Shown piece after piece: positions 15,389-23,815 of a DNA stretch of 34,597 nucleotides. Source of the stretch: an uncultured Eubacteriales bacterium (GTDB lineage: Bacteria; Bacillota; Clostridia; Christensenellales; Aristaeellaceae). How positions within the stretch are numbered: position 1 is the stretch's first letter; each line of letters begins with the position of its first letter. The notes under the pieces are model-generated. The model was given only the letters and a program-made list of their open reading frames with translations, had not been told where the DNA came from and made no database searches. A program made the translations under genes and the position numbers. The stretch spans positions 1 through 34,597 of the forward strand of contig USDD01000017.1 of assembly GCA_900553265.1 (NCBI GenBank), written 5' to 3'.

Positions 15389-16645
15389 TTATCGAATCTG
15401 TCCGTCGCCATGGACGACGTATTTGTAGGTGGTCAGCTCCTCCAGCCCCATGGGGCCGCGGGCGTGCAGCCGCTGGGTGGAGATGCCCATCTCGCAGCCG
15501 AGGCCGAACTCGCCGCCGTCGGTGAAGCGGGTGGAGGCGTTGACGTAGACCGCCGCGCTGTCCACTCCGGCGACGAAGCGCGCCTGCGCCGCCCCGTCCC
15601 GGGCGACGATGCAGTCGCTGTGGCCTGTGGAATGGAGGGCGATGTGCTTTACCGCCTCGTCCACGCCGTCCACGACCTTCACCGCGAGGATATAGTCCAG
15701 AAATTCGGTGTCGAAGTCCTTCGGCCCGGCGGGCGTTCCGGGAATGATGGCCGCCGCGCGCTCGTCCAGGCGCAGCTCTACGGGAACGAGTCCCTTCGCG
15801 GCGCGGTCGTCCGCCAGCCGCCGCTTCAGCATGGGCAGGAACCGCCCGGCCACGGGCGCGTCCACCAGACAGACCTCCTCGGCGTTGCAGACCGAGGGAC
15901 GGCTGGTCTTGGCGTTTTCGATGATGTTCAGCGCCATGTCCAGATCGGCGGACGCGTCCACGTACACGTGGCAGATGCCCGTGCCCGTCTGGATGCAGGG
16001 CACCTTGGCGTTCTCGGTGCAGGCGCGAATCAGCCCCGCGCCGCCCCGGGGAATCAGCAGATCCACCAGCCCCACGGCGGTCATCAGGTCGTTGGCGCTC
16101 TGGCGGGTGGCGTCCTGAACCAGCTGCACCAGCGTCTCCGGCAGGCCCGCCTGCTTCAGGCCGCGCTGCATGGCGCGGACGATGGCGTCGGCCGAGCGGA
16201 AGGCCTCCTTGCCGCCGCGCAGCACGCAGGCGTTGCCGCTCTTCACGGTCAGCGCCGCTGCGTCGCTGGTGACGTTGGGCCGGCTTTCGTAGATGATGGC
16301 CACCACGCCCATAGGCACGCCGATCTTCTCGATGGTCAGGCCGTTGGGCCGATCCACCCGGGTGATGACCCGCCCCACGGGGTCGGGGAGCTTGGCCACC
16401 TGCCGCACGCCGTCGGCCATGCCGGCGATGCGTTTTTCGTCCAGCCGCAGCCGGTCGAGCATCACGTCGGAGATGCTGCCCCGGGCGGCCTCCACGTCGG
16501 CGGCATTGGCCTCCAGAATGGCCGCGCAGTCCTTTTCCAGCGCGTCGGCCATGGCCATGAGCGCCGCGTTCTTCTTTTCCGTGCCCGCCGTGGCCAGCTC
16601 CGGCCACGCCGCCTTGGCGTTTTTCAGCATTTCAAGGGTCGTCAT
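15389..16645 (-). CDS. proA: Gamma-glutamyl phosphate reductase
   Basis: 418 residues. Reduces glutamyl-5-phosphate with NADPH to the semialdehyde that cyclises towards proline. Family landmarks are GVVAIIYESRPNVTSDAAALT near residue 115, the catalytic cysteine in RPSVCNAEE, and the C-terminal GGEFGLGCEMGISTQRLHARGP. It overlaps proB by four bases (ATGA), so the two are coupled, as expected for enzymes that channel an unstable intermediate. No proC lies nearby. It is the last gene of the operon, followed by a strong terminator. Confidence 0.97.
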   Translation of the reverse strand: MTTLEMLKNAKAAWPELATAGTEKKNAALMAMADALEKDCAAILEANAADVEAARGSISDVMLDRLRLDEKRIAGMADGVRQVAKLPDPVGRVITRVDRPNGLTIEKIGVPMGVVAIIYESRPNVTSDAAALTVKSGNACVLRGGKEAFRSADAIVRAMQRGLKQAGLPETLVQLVQDATRQSANDLMTAVGLVDLLIPRGGAGLIRACTENAKVPCIQTGTGICHVYVDASADLDMALNIIENAKTSRPSVCNAEEVCLVDAPVAGRFLPMLKRRLADDRAAKGLVPVELRLDERAAAIIPGTPAGPKDFDTEFLDYILAVKVVDGVDEAVKHIALHSTGHSDCIVARDGAAQARFVAGVDSAAVYVNASTRFTDGGEFGLGCEMGISTQRLHARGPMGLEELTTYKYVVHGDGQIR

Positions 16646-17427
16646 GCGCGCTTCCTCCCCATAAACCTCGTGCCCACGGACTTGCCGTCCATGATGTCGT
16701 AGAGAATCTCCGGCCGCTCGCCGTTGGCGATGACCATGTCGATGCCCGCGTCGGCGCAGATCTTCGCCGCCTTGAGCTTGGTCACCATGCCGCCGGTACC
16801 CAGCGCCGTGCCGTTGCCGCCGGCCAGCGCGCAGATCTCGTCCGTCAGTTCCTCCACCACAGGAATCAGCTTCGCATCGGGATTTTTGTGCGGATCGGCG
16901 GTGTACAGCCCGTCGATGTCAGACAGCAGAATCAGCAGATCGGCCTGCACCGCGGAGGCCACGATGGCGCCCAGCGTGTCGTTGTCGCCGATGACGATCT
17001 CCTCGGTGGCCACGGTGTCGTTTTCGTTGATGACCGGCAACGCGCCCATCTCCAGCAGCCGCATCAGCGTGTTGTGGACGTTCTCCCGGCGGTTTTCGTC
17101 CTCCACGTCGCTGCCCGTGAGCAGCACCTGGGCGATGACGTGGCTGTACTGGGAAAACAGGCGGTCGTAGGCGTACATCAGCTCGCACTGGCCCACCGCG
17201 GCGGCGGCCTGCTTGCCGGGCATGTCCTTCGGCCGCTCCTTCAGCGACAGCTTGCCCACGCCCATGGCGATGGCGCCCGAGGAGACGAACACCACCTCGT
17301 GGCCCATGTTCTTCAGATCGCTCAGCGCCTTGCACAGCTGCTCGATGCGGCGCAGGTTCATGCGCCCCGTGGCATAGGCCAGCGTGGACGTGCCCACCTT
17401 GACGACGATTCTCATTTTGTGCTTCAC
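16642..17427 (-). CDS. proB: Glutamate 5-kinase, short form without PUA domain
   Basis: About 257-261 residues of amino acid kinase fold: IVVKVGTSTL at the start, VFVSSGAIAMG, NENDTVATEEI and GTGGMVTKLKAAKICADAGI. It makes glutamyl-5-phosphate from glutamate and ATP. It stops after the kinase domain, so the C-terminal PUA domain of E. coli ProB is absent, as in many short forms. The frame opens at a GTG (17425-17427) that has GAGG six bases upstream; an ATG at 17413-17415 has GGAG at 11 bases, so the exact start is open. It lies 12 bases after the serine hydrolase gene and overlaps proA. Confidence 0.95.
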   Translation of the reverse strand: MKHKMRIVVKVGTSTLAYATGRMNLRRIEQLCKALSDLKNMGHEVVFVSSGAIAMGVGKLSLKERPKDMPGKQAAAAVGQCELMYAYDRLFSQYSHVIAQVLLTGSDVEDENRRENVHNTLMRLLEMGALPVINENDTVATEEIVIGDNDTLGAIVASAVQADLLILLSDIDGLYTADPHKNPDAKLIPVVEELTDEICALAGGNGTALGTGGMVTKLKAAKICADAGIDMVIANGERPEILYDIMDGKSVGTRFMGRKRA

Positions 17428-17439
17428 TCCATCCCTCGT

Positions 17440-18192
17440 TTAACGGTTGTACATTTCATAGAGCTCCCGGGCCGTGTCCTGCATCAGCCGCTCGTATTCG
17501 GGCACGTCCACGTCGTTGGACAGCATGCACAGCACGAAGGGACGCTTCGCCTGAATCAGCGCCGCGTCGTGGGTCGTGCCGTCGTCCTCGCCGGTCTTGT
17601 GAGCGATCTTCACGCCGTGCAGAAAGAACGGAATCTTGCCGTTCAGCCGCTGGTTATAGAGAATGGACAGCATCCGCGCGTCGTCCTCGCCGCCCAGCAG
17701 CTCGCCCTTCGCCATCTTCTCCAGCAGCACGCCGCACCCCCGGGCCGTGACCGTGTTGGTGACGCCCAGCGCCGCCAGCTGCGGCTGGAAGAACTTGCGC
17801 CTTAAGCAGATTCCGGGCACGCCGCGCTCCTCCATGGTGCGGTTGACCGCATCCACGCCTACGCGGTCGATCATCAGGTTGGCGGCGGTGTTGTCGCTCA
17901 GGATAATCATCAGCGTGGTCAGATCCATCAGCGTCGGGCGCACTTTGTCGCTCAGATAGGTCAGCGCGCCGCAGGAGGGCATGCGATCCTCCGGGCGAAT
18001 GGTCACCTGCTCGTCGGGATCGAGCAGCCCTGCCCGGAACTGGCGAAACGCCTCCACCATCACGGGCACCTTCACCACGCTGGCGGCCACCAGCGGCAGA
18101 TCCTCGTTGAAGCCCGTCGCCTCGCCGTCCAGCGGCTTTGTCCAGAAGCCCACCTTGCCCTGCGTCGCGCGGAGCCGGTTCATCCATTCCAT
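17440..18192 (-). CDS. Class A beta-lactamase-fold serine hydrolase lacking a signal peptide
   Basis: 250 residues carrying the three active-site motifs of class A beta-lactamases and related enzymes: S38-V-V-K41 (AASVVKVPV), S99-D100-N101 (ILSDNTAANL) and K199-T200-G201 (AHKTGEDDG). It begins MEWMNRLRATQGKVGFW with no hydrophobic leader. The ATG has GGAGG 8 bases upstream and the previous gene ends 15 bases before, so no leader is hidden. The true role may be an esterase, peptidase or beta-lactamase-like enzyme acting in the cytoplasm. I cannot confirm the omega-loop glutamate needed for penicillin hydrolysis. It sits inside the polA-proA operon next to an extracellular binding protein gene. 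Confidence 0.85.
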   Translation of the reverse strand: MEWMNRLRATQGKVGFWTKPLDGEATGFNEDLPLVAASVVKVPVMVEAFRQFRAGLLDPDEQVTIRPEDRMPSCGALTYLSDKVRPTLMDLTTLMIILSDNTAANLMIDRVGVDAVNRTMEERGVPGICLRRKFFQPQLAALGVTNTVTARGCGVLLEKMAKGELLGGEDDARMLSILYNQRLNGKIPFFLHGVKIAHKTGEDDGTTHDAALIQAKRPFVLCMLSNDVDVPEYERLMQDTARELYEMYNR

Positions 18193-18207
18193 TCTGTTGT
18201 CCTCCGT

Positions 18208-19836
18208 TCAGTCGGTCAGATATTCAAGGCCCCGATAGGTGTTCATCGGGCGGATGCCGCTCAGCCCGCCCAGCGAGCGGGTAGACAGCACCGTGCCCGT
18301 GCGGAACAGCAGGCCCATGATGGGCAGCCGGTCGACCACCTTCATCTGAATGCTGCTGTAGAGCTCCTTCAGCCGCGCCTCGTCGGATTCCGTGGAGGTT
18401 TCGCCGATCCAGCCGTCCATCCAGTCGTCGCCGTAGCCGTTGAGATTCAGCGACCCGTCCGAGCTCAGCAGCGGCTGAAGAATGGGCACCTCGCTCAGGT
18501 TCACGCCGATGAGCGCCAGATCGAAATCGCGATCCTTGATCCGGCTGGCCACCCGTTCCTTGGAGAGCACCTCCACCTTGGTCTTGATGCCCACGGCGTT
18601 CAGATAATTCGAAATGAGATAGACGGCGTTTTCACGGATGGACGTGGTGGACTCGTTATAGGTGATGATGTTCACCGTCAGCTCCTCCAGCTGAATGCCG
18701 TTGAGCCGGTCGAGCACTGTGTCGCCGTTGAGATCCTTCCATCCGGAATCGTAGAGATATTGCAGCGCGCGCTCCGGGCTGTAGTGGTAGACGGCGCTCT
18801 GGCTCTCGTAGAGCCACGTGCCGGGCAGCACGGGCACCTCGCTCTGAATGGCCATGTCCAGATAGGCGTTGGACGCGAGCACCGAGCGGTCGATGGCGTA
18901 CATCACCGCCTTGCGCACGTTCACGTCGGACATCACCGAGCCGCTGCCCAAATTGGGCATGAGATACTCGTACACCGTAGTGCCATAGTCCATGGACGTG
19001 AGATTGCTCAGCTTCCGGCTCAGCGCCGCCGTGGAGCTCTGGGTGGCCAGCAGCTCGATCTCGCCGGTCTGAAGGCCCTCAATGGCCTCGCCCACCTCGG
19101 CATAGCGCCTGAAGGCGATGGACGCGCTGGTGGGCTGCTTCTTCCACCACAGGGGATTGGCCTCGATGCGCAGCACGCTGTCGAATTCGTAATAGGTGTA
19201 CCAGTACGGCCCGGTGCCCCGGGGCAGATCGTCGTTGACCGTGCTGGCGTGCACCACGGGAAAATCCATGGCGTAGAGGGTAATCAGTCCCGAATAGACC
19301 GCCTGCACCGTCAGGGTGCGGTCGTCCACAGCCTCCATGCCCGCGATGAGCGCCTTGATGCGTGTGGAATAGGGGTTGTCGTATTCGCTGGCCACAAAGG
19401 CCTCGTAGCTGGCCGCCACGTCGTAGGCCGTCAGCTCCGCGCCGTTGTGGAAGGTGATGCCGCTGCGCAGCGTGAACGTCCATGTCTTGTCCTCGTGCGT
19501 CCAGTTGTCGGCCAGCATGGGCGCGGGCTTGCGCGCGTCGTCCAGCGTCACCAGCGGCTCGAACACCAGCTGATTGGCGCTGACCAGATCGCGCTCGTTG
19601 CAGCGGAAGGGATTGACCCGGGCGTTCTCGGCGGCCACATAGCCCACCACCAGCTCCGCGTCCAGCGGATTGGTCTGCACCGTCAGCGCTTCCGCGTCCG
19701 AGCCCGCCGCGTCCTGCCGGGGAATCAGATCGCCCGTCAGATCGTCCGCGGGCATGGGCTCGGCCCAGCAGGCGTTCGCGGCCAGCAGCGCCAGCGTCAC
19801 CAGCGCCGCCAGCGCCATTCGTATTTTACGACGCAT
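18208..19836 (-). CDS. Family 5 (peptide/nickel/oligosaccharide) solute-binding protein
   Basis: 542 residues, the normal size for SBP family 5. After a signal peptide (MRRKIR, hydrophobic core, likely cleavage after ACWA) come family stretches such as LVFEPLVTLDDARKPAPMLA, WTFTLRSGITFHNGAELTAYDV and RKAVMYAIDR. The ATG at 19834-19836 has GAGG six bases ahead; an ATG four codons earlier lacks one. It overlaps the transglycosylase stop by 11 bases. There is no lipobox around the signal-peptide cysteine. No ABC permease or ATPase genes are near, so it is an orphan, possibly feeding a distant transporter or sensing wall peptides. Confidence 0.9.
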   Translation of the reverse strand: MRRKIRMALAALVTLALLAANACWAEPMPADDLTGDLIPRQDAAGSDAEALTVQTNPLDAELVVGYVAAENARVNPFRCNERDLVSANQLVFEPLVTLDDARKPAPMLADNWTHEDKTWTFTLRSGITFHNGAELTAYDVAASYEAFVASEYDNPYSTRIKALIAGMEAVDDRTLTVQAVYSGLITLYAMDFPVVHASTVNDDLPRGTGPYWYTYYEFDSVLRIEANPLWWKKQPTSASIAFRRYAEVGEAIEGLQTGEIELLATQSSTAALSRKLSNLTSMDYGTTVYEYLMPNLGSGSVMSDVNVRKAVMYAIDRSVLASNAYLDMAIQSEVPVLPGTWLYESQSAVYHYSPERALQYLYDSGWKDLNGDTVLDRLNGIQLEELTVNIITYNESTTSIRENAVYLISNYLNAVGIKTKVEVLSKERVASRIKDRDFDLALIGVNLSEVPILQPLLSSDGSLNLNGYGDDWMDGWIGETSTESDEARLKELYSSIQMKVVDRLPIMGLLFRTGTVLSTRSLGGLSGIRPMNTYRGLEYLTD

Positions 19837-20455
19837 AGATTTCCTCATATTTCTCGTAATACCGGAGCACCCGGTTCACATAGGTATTGGTGGAATCGTA
19901 GCCGATCACGTCCAGCGTTTTGCCGTCCGAGCTGTAGTTCGGGTCGGCCAGCCACTTGTCCACCGTGCCCTGTCCGGCGTGATAGGCCGACGACGAGCAG
20001 CGCATGTCGCCGTCGTAGCGGCGCATCAGAAAGCCCAGATACCAGCAGCCGTAGCGGATGTTCGTCTCGGGGTCGAACAGACAGCCCTCGGTATAGGTCT
20101 CGTCCAGCTTCCCGGCGATCCACTCGGCGGTGGACGGCAGAATCTGCATCAGCCCCTGAGCGTCCACGCTGGACACCGCCTCGGGCCGATAGCTGGACTC
20201 GGCCATGATGACCGCCGCCACATAGGCCGGCGGGATCTCGTTCTTCTGGGCGTAGGCGCGAATCAGATCCTCGTATTCGACGATGCACGTCACCGTGGAC
20301 GGCGCGATGCGGTTTTCAAAGATCAGCCACACGCCCACGGCGGCGATGGCCAGCACCACGACGGCGATGACGGCCGTGCGCAGCAGGCGCAGCGCCGTCG
20401 CCGCCCGGCGCCTCCTCTGGCGTTTTTTTCTCTGATTGGTTCTTTGGTTGGTCAT
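19826..20455 (-). CDS. Membrane-anchored lytic transglycosylase (SLT/GEWL fold)
   Basis: 209 residues. A highly basic N-terminal tail (about 1-26), one membrane segment (about 27-46), then an outer SLT domain. The catalytic glutamate is E86 in AAVIMAESSYRPEAV, followed by GLMQILPSTAEWIA and AYHAGQGTV, the standard family motifs. It cleaves the glycan strand of peptidoglycan outside the membrane. ATG at 20453-20455 follows GGAGGAGAGC. It lies 16 bases after coaE and overlaps the solute-binding protein gene. Confidence 0.93.
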   Translation of the reverse strand: MTNQRTNQRKKRQRRRRAATALRLLRTAVIAVVVLAIAAVGVWLIFENRIAPSTVTCIVEYEDLIRAYAQKNEIPPAYVAAVIMAESSYRPEAVSSVDAQGLMQILPSTAEWIAGKLDETYTEGCLFDPETNIRYGCWYLGFLMRRYDGDMRCSSSAYHAGQGTVDKWLADPNYSSDGKTLDVIGYDSTNTYVNRVLRYYEKYEEIYAS

Positions 20456-20471
20456 GCTCTCCTCCGATCGC

Positions 20472-21086
20472 TCAGCCGAGGCGGCGCAGCGCCTGCTGAT
20501 ACAGGCCGCTGAGCTCCGCCCGGGTGCGATCCATGCTTCGGTCGGTTCGGATGACGCGCGTGGCGCGCCCGTTGCGCTCGTCGGTGCTCATCTGGCTGTC
20601 GATGCGCGCCTGCGCCTGCTCCCGGGTCAGCCCGCGCTCCATCACGCGGCTGAGCTGGGTCTCCGGGTCGGCGGTCATGCTCCACGTCTCGTCGCAGAGC
20701 ACGTCCATGCCCGTTTCAAAGAGCAGCGGCACGTCCAGAATGACGATTTTCTCGCCCCGCTCCCCCGCGGCCTCAATCTGATGCCATGCGTTTTTCTGAA
20801 TCAGCGGATGTAAAATGCCCTCCAGCGCCCGGCGCTCCGGCTGGGACTGAAACACGATAGCGGCCAGCGCGGCGCGATTCAGCGTACCGTCGGGCGCGAA
20901 CACCCCGTCGCCGAAGCGCTCGCGAATGGCCGGCAGCGCCTCGCCGCCCGGCGCGGTGAGCGACCGGGAAATCGCGTCCGCGTCCACGCGCGCCGCGCCC
21001 AGCGACTCCAAGAACGCCGCCGCCTCGGTCTTGCCGCAGCCGATGCCGCCGGTCACGCCGATGATATAGGGTTTATTTGCACTCAC
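20472..21086 (-). CDS. coaE: Dephospho-CoA kinase
   Basis: 204 residues. Phosphorylates the 3'-hydroxyl of dephospho-CoA, the last step to coenzyme A. The P-loop is GGIGCGKT (14-21), followed by DADAISR and the LLFETGMD region. The start is GTG at 21084-21086, behind GGGAGGG, inside the last codons of polA, so the genes overlap by 14 bases. polA-coaE is a common pair in Bacillota, often with a transglycosylase next to it as here. Confidence 0.96.
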   Translation of the reverse strand: MSANKPYIIGVTGGIGCGKTEAAAFLESLGAARVDADAISRSLTAPGGEALPAIRERFGDGVFAPDGTLNRAALAAIVFQSQPERRALEGILHPLIQKNAWHQIEAAGERGEKIVILDVPLLFETGMDVLCDETWSMTADPETQLSRVMERGLTREQAQARIDSQMSTDERNGRATRVIRTDRSMDRTRAELSGLYQQALRRLG

Positions 21087-23655
21087 GCCAATCCCTCCCC
21101 ACGGAAATGTCGGTCTTCAGCGGCACCGCCAGCGCGGCCACGCCCTCCATGCAGTCCTTCAGCAGCGCCCGCACCCGCTCCTGCTCGTCCTCGGGCGCTT
21201 CGACGATCAGCTCGTCGTGCACCTGCAGAATGAGCCGGGCTTTATAGCCACCCTTGCGCAGCGCGTCGGCCACGCGGATCATCGCCAGCTTGATGATGTC
21301 CGCCGCCGTGCCCTGAATGGGGCTGTTCATGGCGCAGCGCTCGCCAAAGGAGCGCAGATTGAAGTTGGCGCTGGCCAGCTCGGGCAGATAGCGCCGCCGG
21401 CCCATGAGCGTGGTCACATAGCCCTTCTCGCGCCCCTCTGCCACCGCCGCGTCCATATAGCGCTTCACGCCGGGATAGCGCTCGAAATAGCGCTCGATGA
21501 ACTCCCTTGCCTCCTTCCGGCTGACGGAGATGTTCTTGGCCAGCGTGAAGTCGGAGATTCCATAGACGATGCCGAAGTTGACGGCCTTGGAGGCCGAGCG
21601 CATCTCGTGAGTCACCTGCTCCAGCGGCACGCCGTAGACCTCTGCCGCCGTGCGGGCGTGGATGTCCTGTCCCTCGCGGAAGGCCTCGATCATCGTCTCG
21701 TCGCCGGACATGTGCGCCAGCACGCGCAGCTCGATCTGGGAATAGTCCGCGTCCACCAGCACGCAGCCGGGTCTGGCGATGAACGCCCGGCGGATCTGCC
21801 GCCCCAGCTCGGTGCGCACGGGAATGTTCTGCAGGTTCGGCTCGGCGGAGCTGATGCGCCCCGTGGCCGTGGCCACCTGATCGAAGCGCGAATGGATGCG
21901 CCCGGCGGCGTCCTGAAGGTTCAGCAGCGAGTCGATGTAGGTGGATTCCAGCTTCTGATACTTGCGATATTCCAGAATCTTCGCGCAGACCTCGTGCTCG
22001 GTGGCCAGATTCTCCAGCACCTCGGCGCTGGTGGAATAGCCGCGCTGGGTCTTTTTCGGCGCGGGCAGGCCCATTTTGTCGAACAGCATCTCGCCCAGCT
22101 GCTTGGGCGAATTGAGGTTGATCCGCGCGCCCATCAGCGCCGCGATCTCGTCGGTCAGCAGCGCGATGTGCGCCCGGAATTCCTCGCCCAGCGCCCGCAG
22201 CGCGTCCGCGTCCACGAGGAAACCCTCGCGCTCCATGTCGCCCAGCACCCGCGCCAGCGGCAGCTCGATCTCGGCGTACACGCGCTCCAGGTCGTTCTGC
22301 TTCAGCTGCGCGCGCTGACGAACGCCCAGCTCATAAAGCGCCCGAGCGGGATGCTCGCCGAAAGACTCGATTTCCTCCTCGGCGCACAACGCGCCCGCCG
22401 CAAAGGACTCCCGCTGGGGGTTGAGGGCGTAGGCGGCCAGCATCACGTCCGTGATCTCGCCGCGCAGCGCGTCGAAATCCGGCGAAAGGGCCTTGACATT
22501 GTACAGAAACTTGGGACAGTCCGCCGTCAGCAGCGGCGCAAGCGCCCGCGCGGCCTCCTCGGCGGTCACGCCCGGACTGAGCAGATCGCCGGCGGCGGGC
22601 AGGCTCAGACGCGCTTTGTCGGTGGCGACAGTCAGCTCGCTCTCCAGATATGCCGCCGCCCATTTCGCGTCTCCCGCCAGCTCGGCGACCCGCGCCGCCG
22701 TCTGCTCGAGGCTCTCCATCCGCTCGATTTTGGGCAGCTTCTCCCGCGCGGCCTTTGGGGCGGCGGGAATGGACACGGGCGCGAAATGGCCCGCCACCTC
22801 CATAAGCCGCCTGGCCGCGGCGTTCATGCGCAGCTCCCGCAGCCGCGGCAGCGCGCCGCCCAGCCCGTCCAGCGTCCATTCGCTCCAGTCGAAGGCGAGG
22901 GGAACGCCCCGGTCGATGGTGGCCAGCTCCTTGCTCAGCTCCGCCAGCGCGCGATGCTCCAGCAGCCGCTCGCGCAGCCTGCCCTTCTGCTCCGCGTCCG
23001 CCGTGTCCAGCACCTTCTCCAGCGAGCCGTACTGGGCGATCAGCTTCAGCGCCGTCTTTTCGCCCACGCCCGGCACGCCGGGAATGTTGTCCGACGCGTC
23101 GCCCATCAGGCCCTTCACGTCGATCATCTGCTTCGGTTCGAGGCCATAGACCTCCCTAATATATTCCGGCGTGACCCGGACGGTGTCCGAGATGCCCTTT
23201 TTCGTGTAGAGAATGGTCGTTTTTTCGCCCGAGAGCTGGAAGGAGTCCCGGTCGCCGGTGACGATCACGGCCTCGCGGTCTTCGCGCTCACACCGAGCGG
23301 ATACGGTGCCCAGAATATCGTCCGCCTCGTAGCCCGCCATCTCCAGAATGGGCAGCCCCATTCGGACGATCAGCTCGCGGATGATGGGATCCTGCGCGCG
23401 CAGCTCGTCGGGCATGGGCTTGCGGGTGGCCTTGTAGTCGGCGTATCTCTGGGCGCGCAGCGTCGGCGCGTGCACATCGAAGGCCACGGCCAGCTTTTCG
23501 GGCTTTTCCTCCTCGGCGGTCTTGAGCAGCATCATCACAAAGCCGTGCACCGCGTTGGTGGGCGTGCCGTCCGGCGCGCTCATCGGCGACTGAAGCGCAT
23601 GGAACGCGCGATACATCAGGCTGTATCCATCCAGCAGAACGATTTTTCCGGCCAT
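21073..23655 (-). CDS. polA: DNA polymerase I
   Basis: 860 residues. The N-terminal third is the 5'-3' (flap) exonuclease: LLDGYSLMYRAFHAL, MAGYEADDILGT, TGDRDSFQL and GDASDNIPGVPGVGEKTA. The C-terminal third is the polymerase: VDADYSQIELRVLAHMSGD, RSASKAVNFGIVYG and QVHDELIVE. The middle domain has the position of a 3'-5' exonuclease but lacks the DxE metal-binding motif (AAYLESELTVATD there), so proofreading is probably lost, as in Bacillus and many Clostridia. The ATG at 23653-23655 has AAGGAGG 8 bases upstream. It is the first gene of the seven-gene operon. Confidence 0.97.
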   Translation of the reverse strand: MAGKIVLLDGYSLMYRAFHALQSPMSAPDGTPTNAVHGFVMMLLKTAEEEKPEKLAVAFDVHAPTLRAQRYADYKATRKPMPDELRAQDPIIRELIVRMGLPILEMAGYEADDILGTVSARCEREDREAVIVTGDRDSFQLSGEKTTILYTKKGISDTVRVTPEYIREVYGLEPKQMIDVKGLMGDASDNIPGVPGVGEKTALKLIAQYGSLEKVLDTADAEQKGRLRERLLEHRALAELSKELATIDRGVPLAFDWSEWTLDGLGGALPRLRELRMNAAARRLMEVAGHFAPVSIPAAPKAAREKLPKIERMESLEQTAARVAELAGDAKWAAAYLESELTVATDKARLSLPAAGDLLSPGVTAEEAARALAPLLTADCPKFLYNVKALSPDFDALRGEITDVMLAAYALNPQRESFAAGALCAEEEIESFGEHPARALYELGVRQRAQLKQNDLERVYAEIELPLARVLGDMEREGFLVDADALRALGEEFRAHIALLTDEIAALMGARINLNSPKQLGEMLFDKMGLPAPKKTQRGYSTSAEVLENLATEHEVCAKILEYRKYQKLESTYIDSLLNLQDAAGRIHSRFDQVATATGRISSAEPNLQNIPVRTELGRQIRRAFIARPGCVLVDADYSQIELRVLAHMSGDETMIEAFREGQDIHARTAAEVYGVPLEQVTHEMRSASKAVNFGIVYGISDFTLAKNISVSRKEAREFIERYFERYPGVKRYMDAAVAEGREKGYVTTLMGRRRYLPELASANFNLRSFGERCAMNSPIQGTAADIIKLAMIRVADALRKGGYKARLILQVHDELIVEAPEDEQERVRALLKDCMEGVAALAVPLKTDISVGRDWRECK

Positions 23656-23686
23656 CGAAGCAGCCTCCTTCACAATTTCCCACTTT

Positions 23687-23714
23687 ATTATAGCAGATTC
23701 CTTCCAAAAAGCAA
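23687..23714 (-). promoter_or_regulatory. polA operon promoter
   Basis: Minus strand: -10 TATAAT (23687-23692) preceded by TGC, with a weak -35 TTGCTT (23709-23714) at 16 bases. The same extended -10 nonamer TGCTATAAT is used by purA, the ABC-F gene and guaB. The leader is about 25 bases. Confidence 0.65.
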
Positions 23715-23756
23715 ATACGGCGCTGTGGCGGAATTGTGAAGAATCGCCGCCGCATA

Positions 23757-23785
23757 TGGACAGCCCGCCCGGCGCATGGTATGAT
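23757..23785 (+). promoter_or_regulatory. Promoter of the small anchored protein gene
   Basis: Plus strand: -35 TGGACA (23757-23762, 5 of 6), 17-base spacer, -10 TATGAT (23780-23785, 5 of 6). It diverges from the polA promoter and leaves a leader of about 24 bases. Confidence 0.75.
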
Positions 23786-23815
23786 AAACAGGTCGAAATT
23801 TCGCGAGGTGCATCC

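Noticed and set aside
15300..16607. A long minus-strand frame overlapping proA
   Set aside because: It is the wrong frame of proA, extends through the terminator, and has the Arg/Gly-rich look of a GC-rich shadow.
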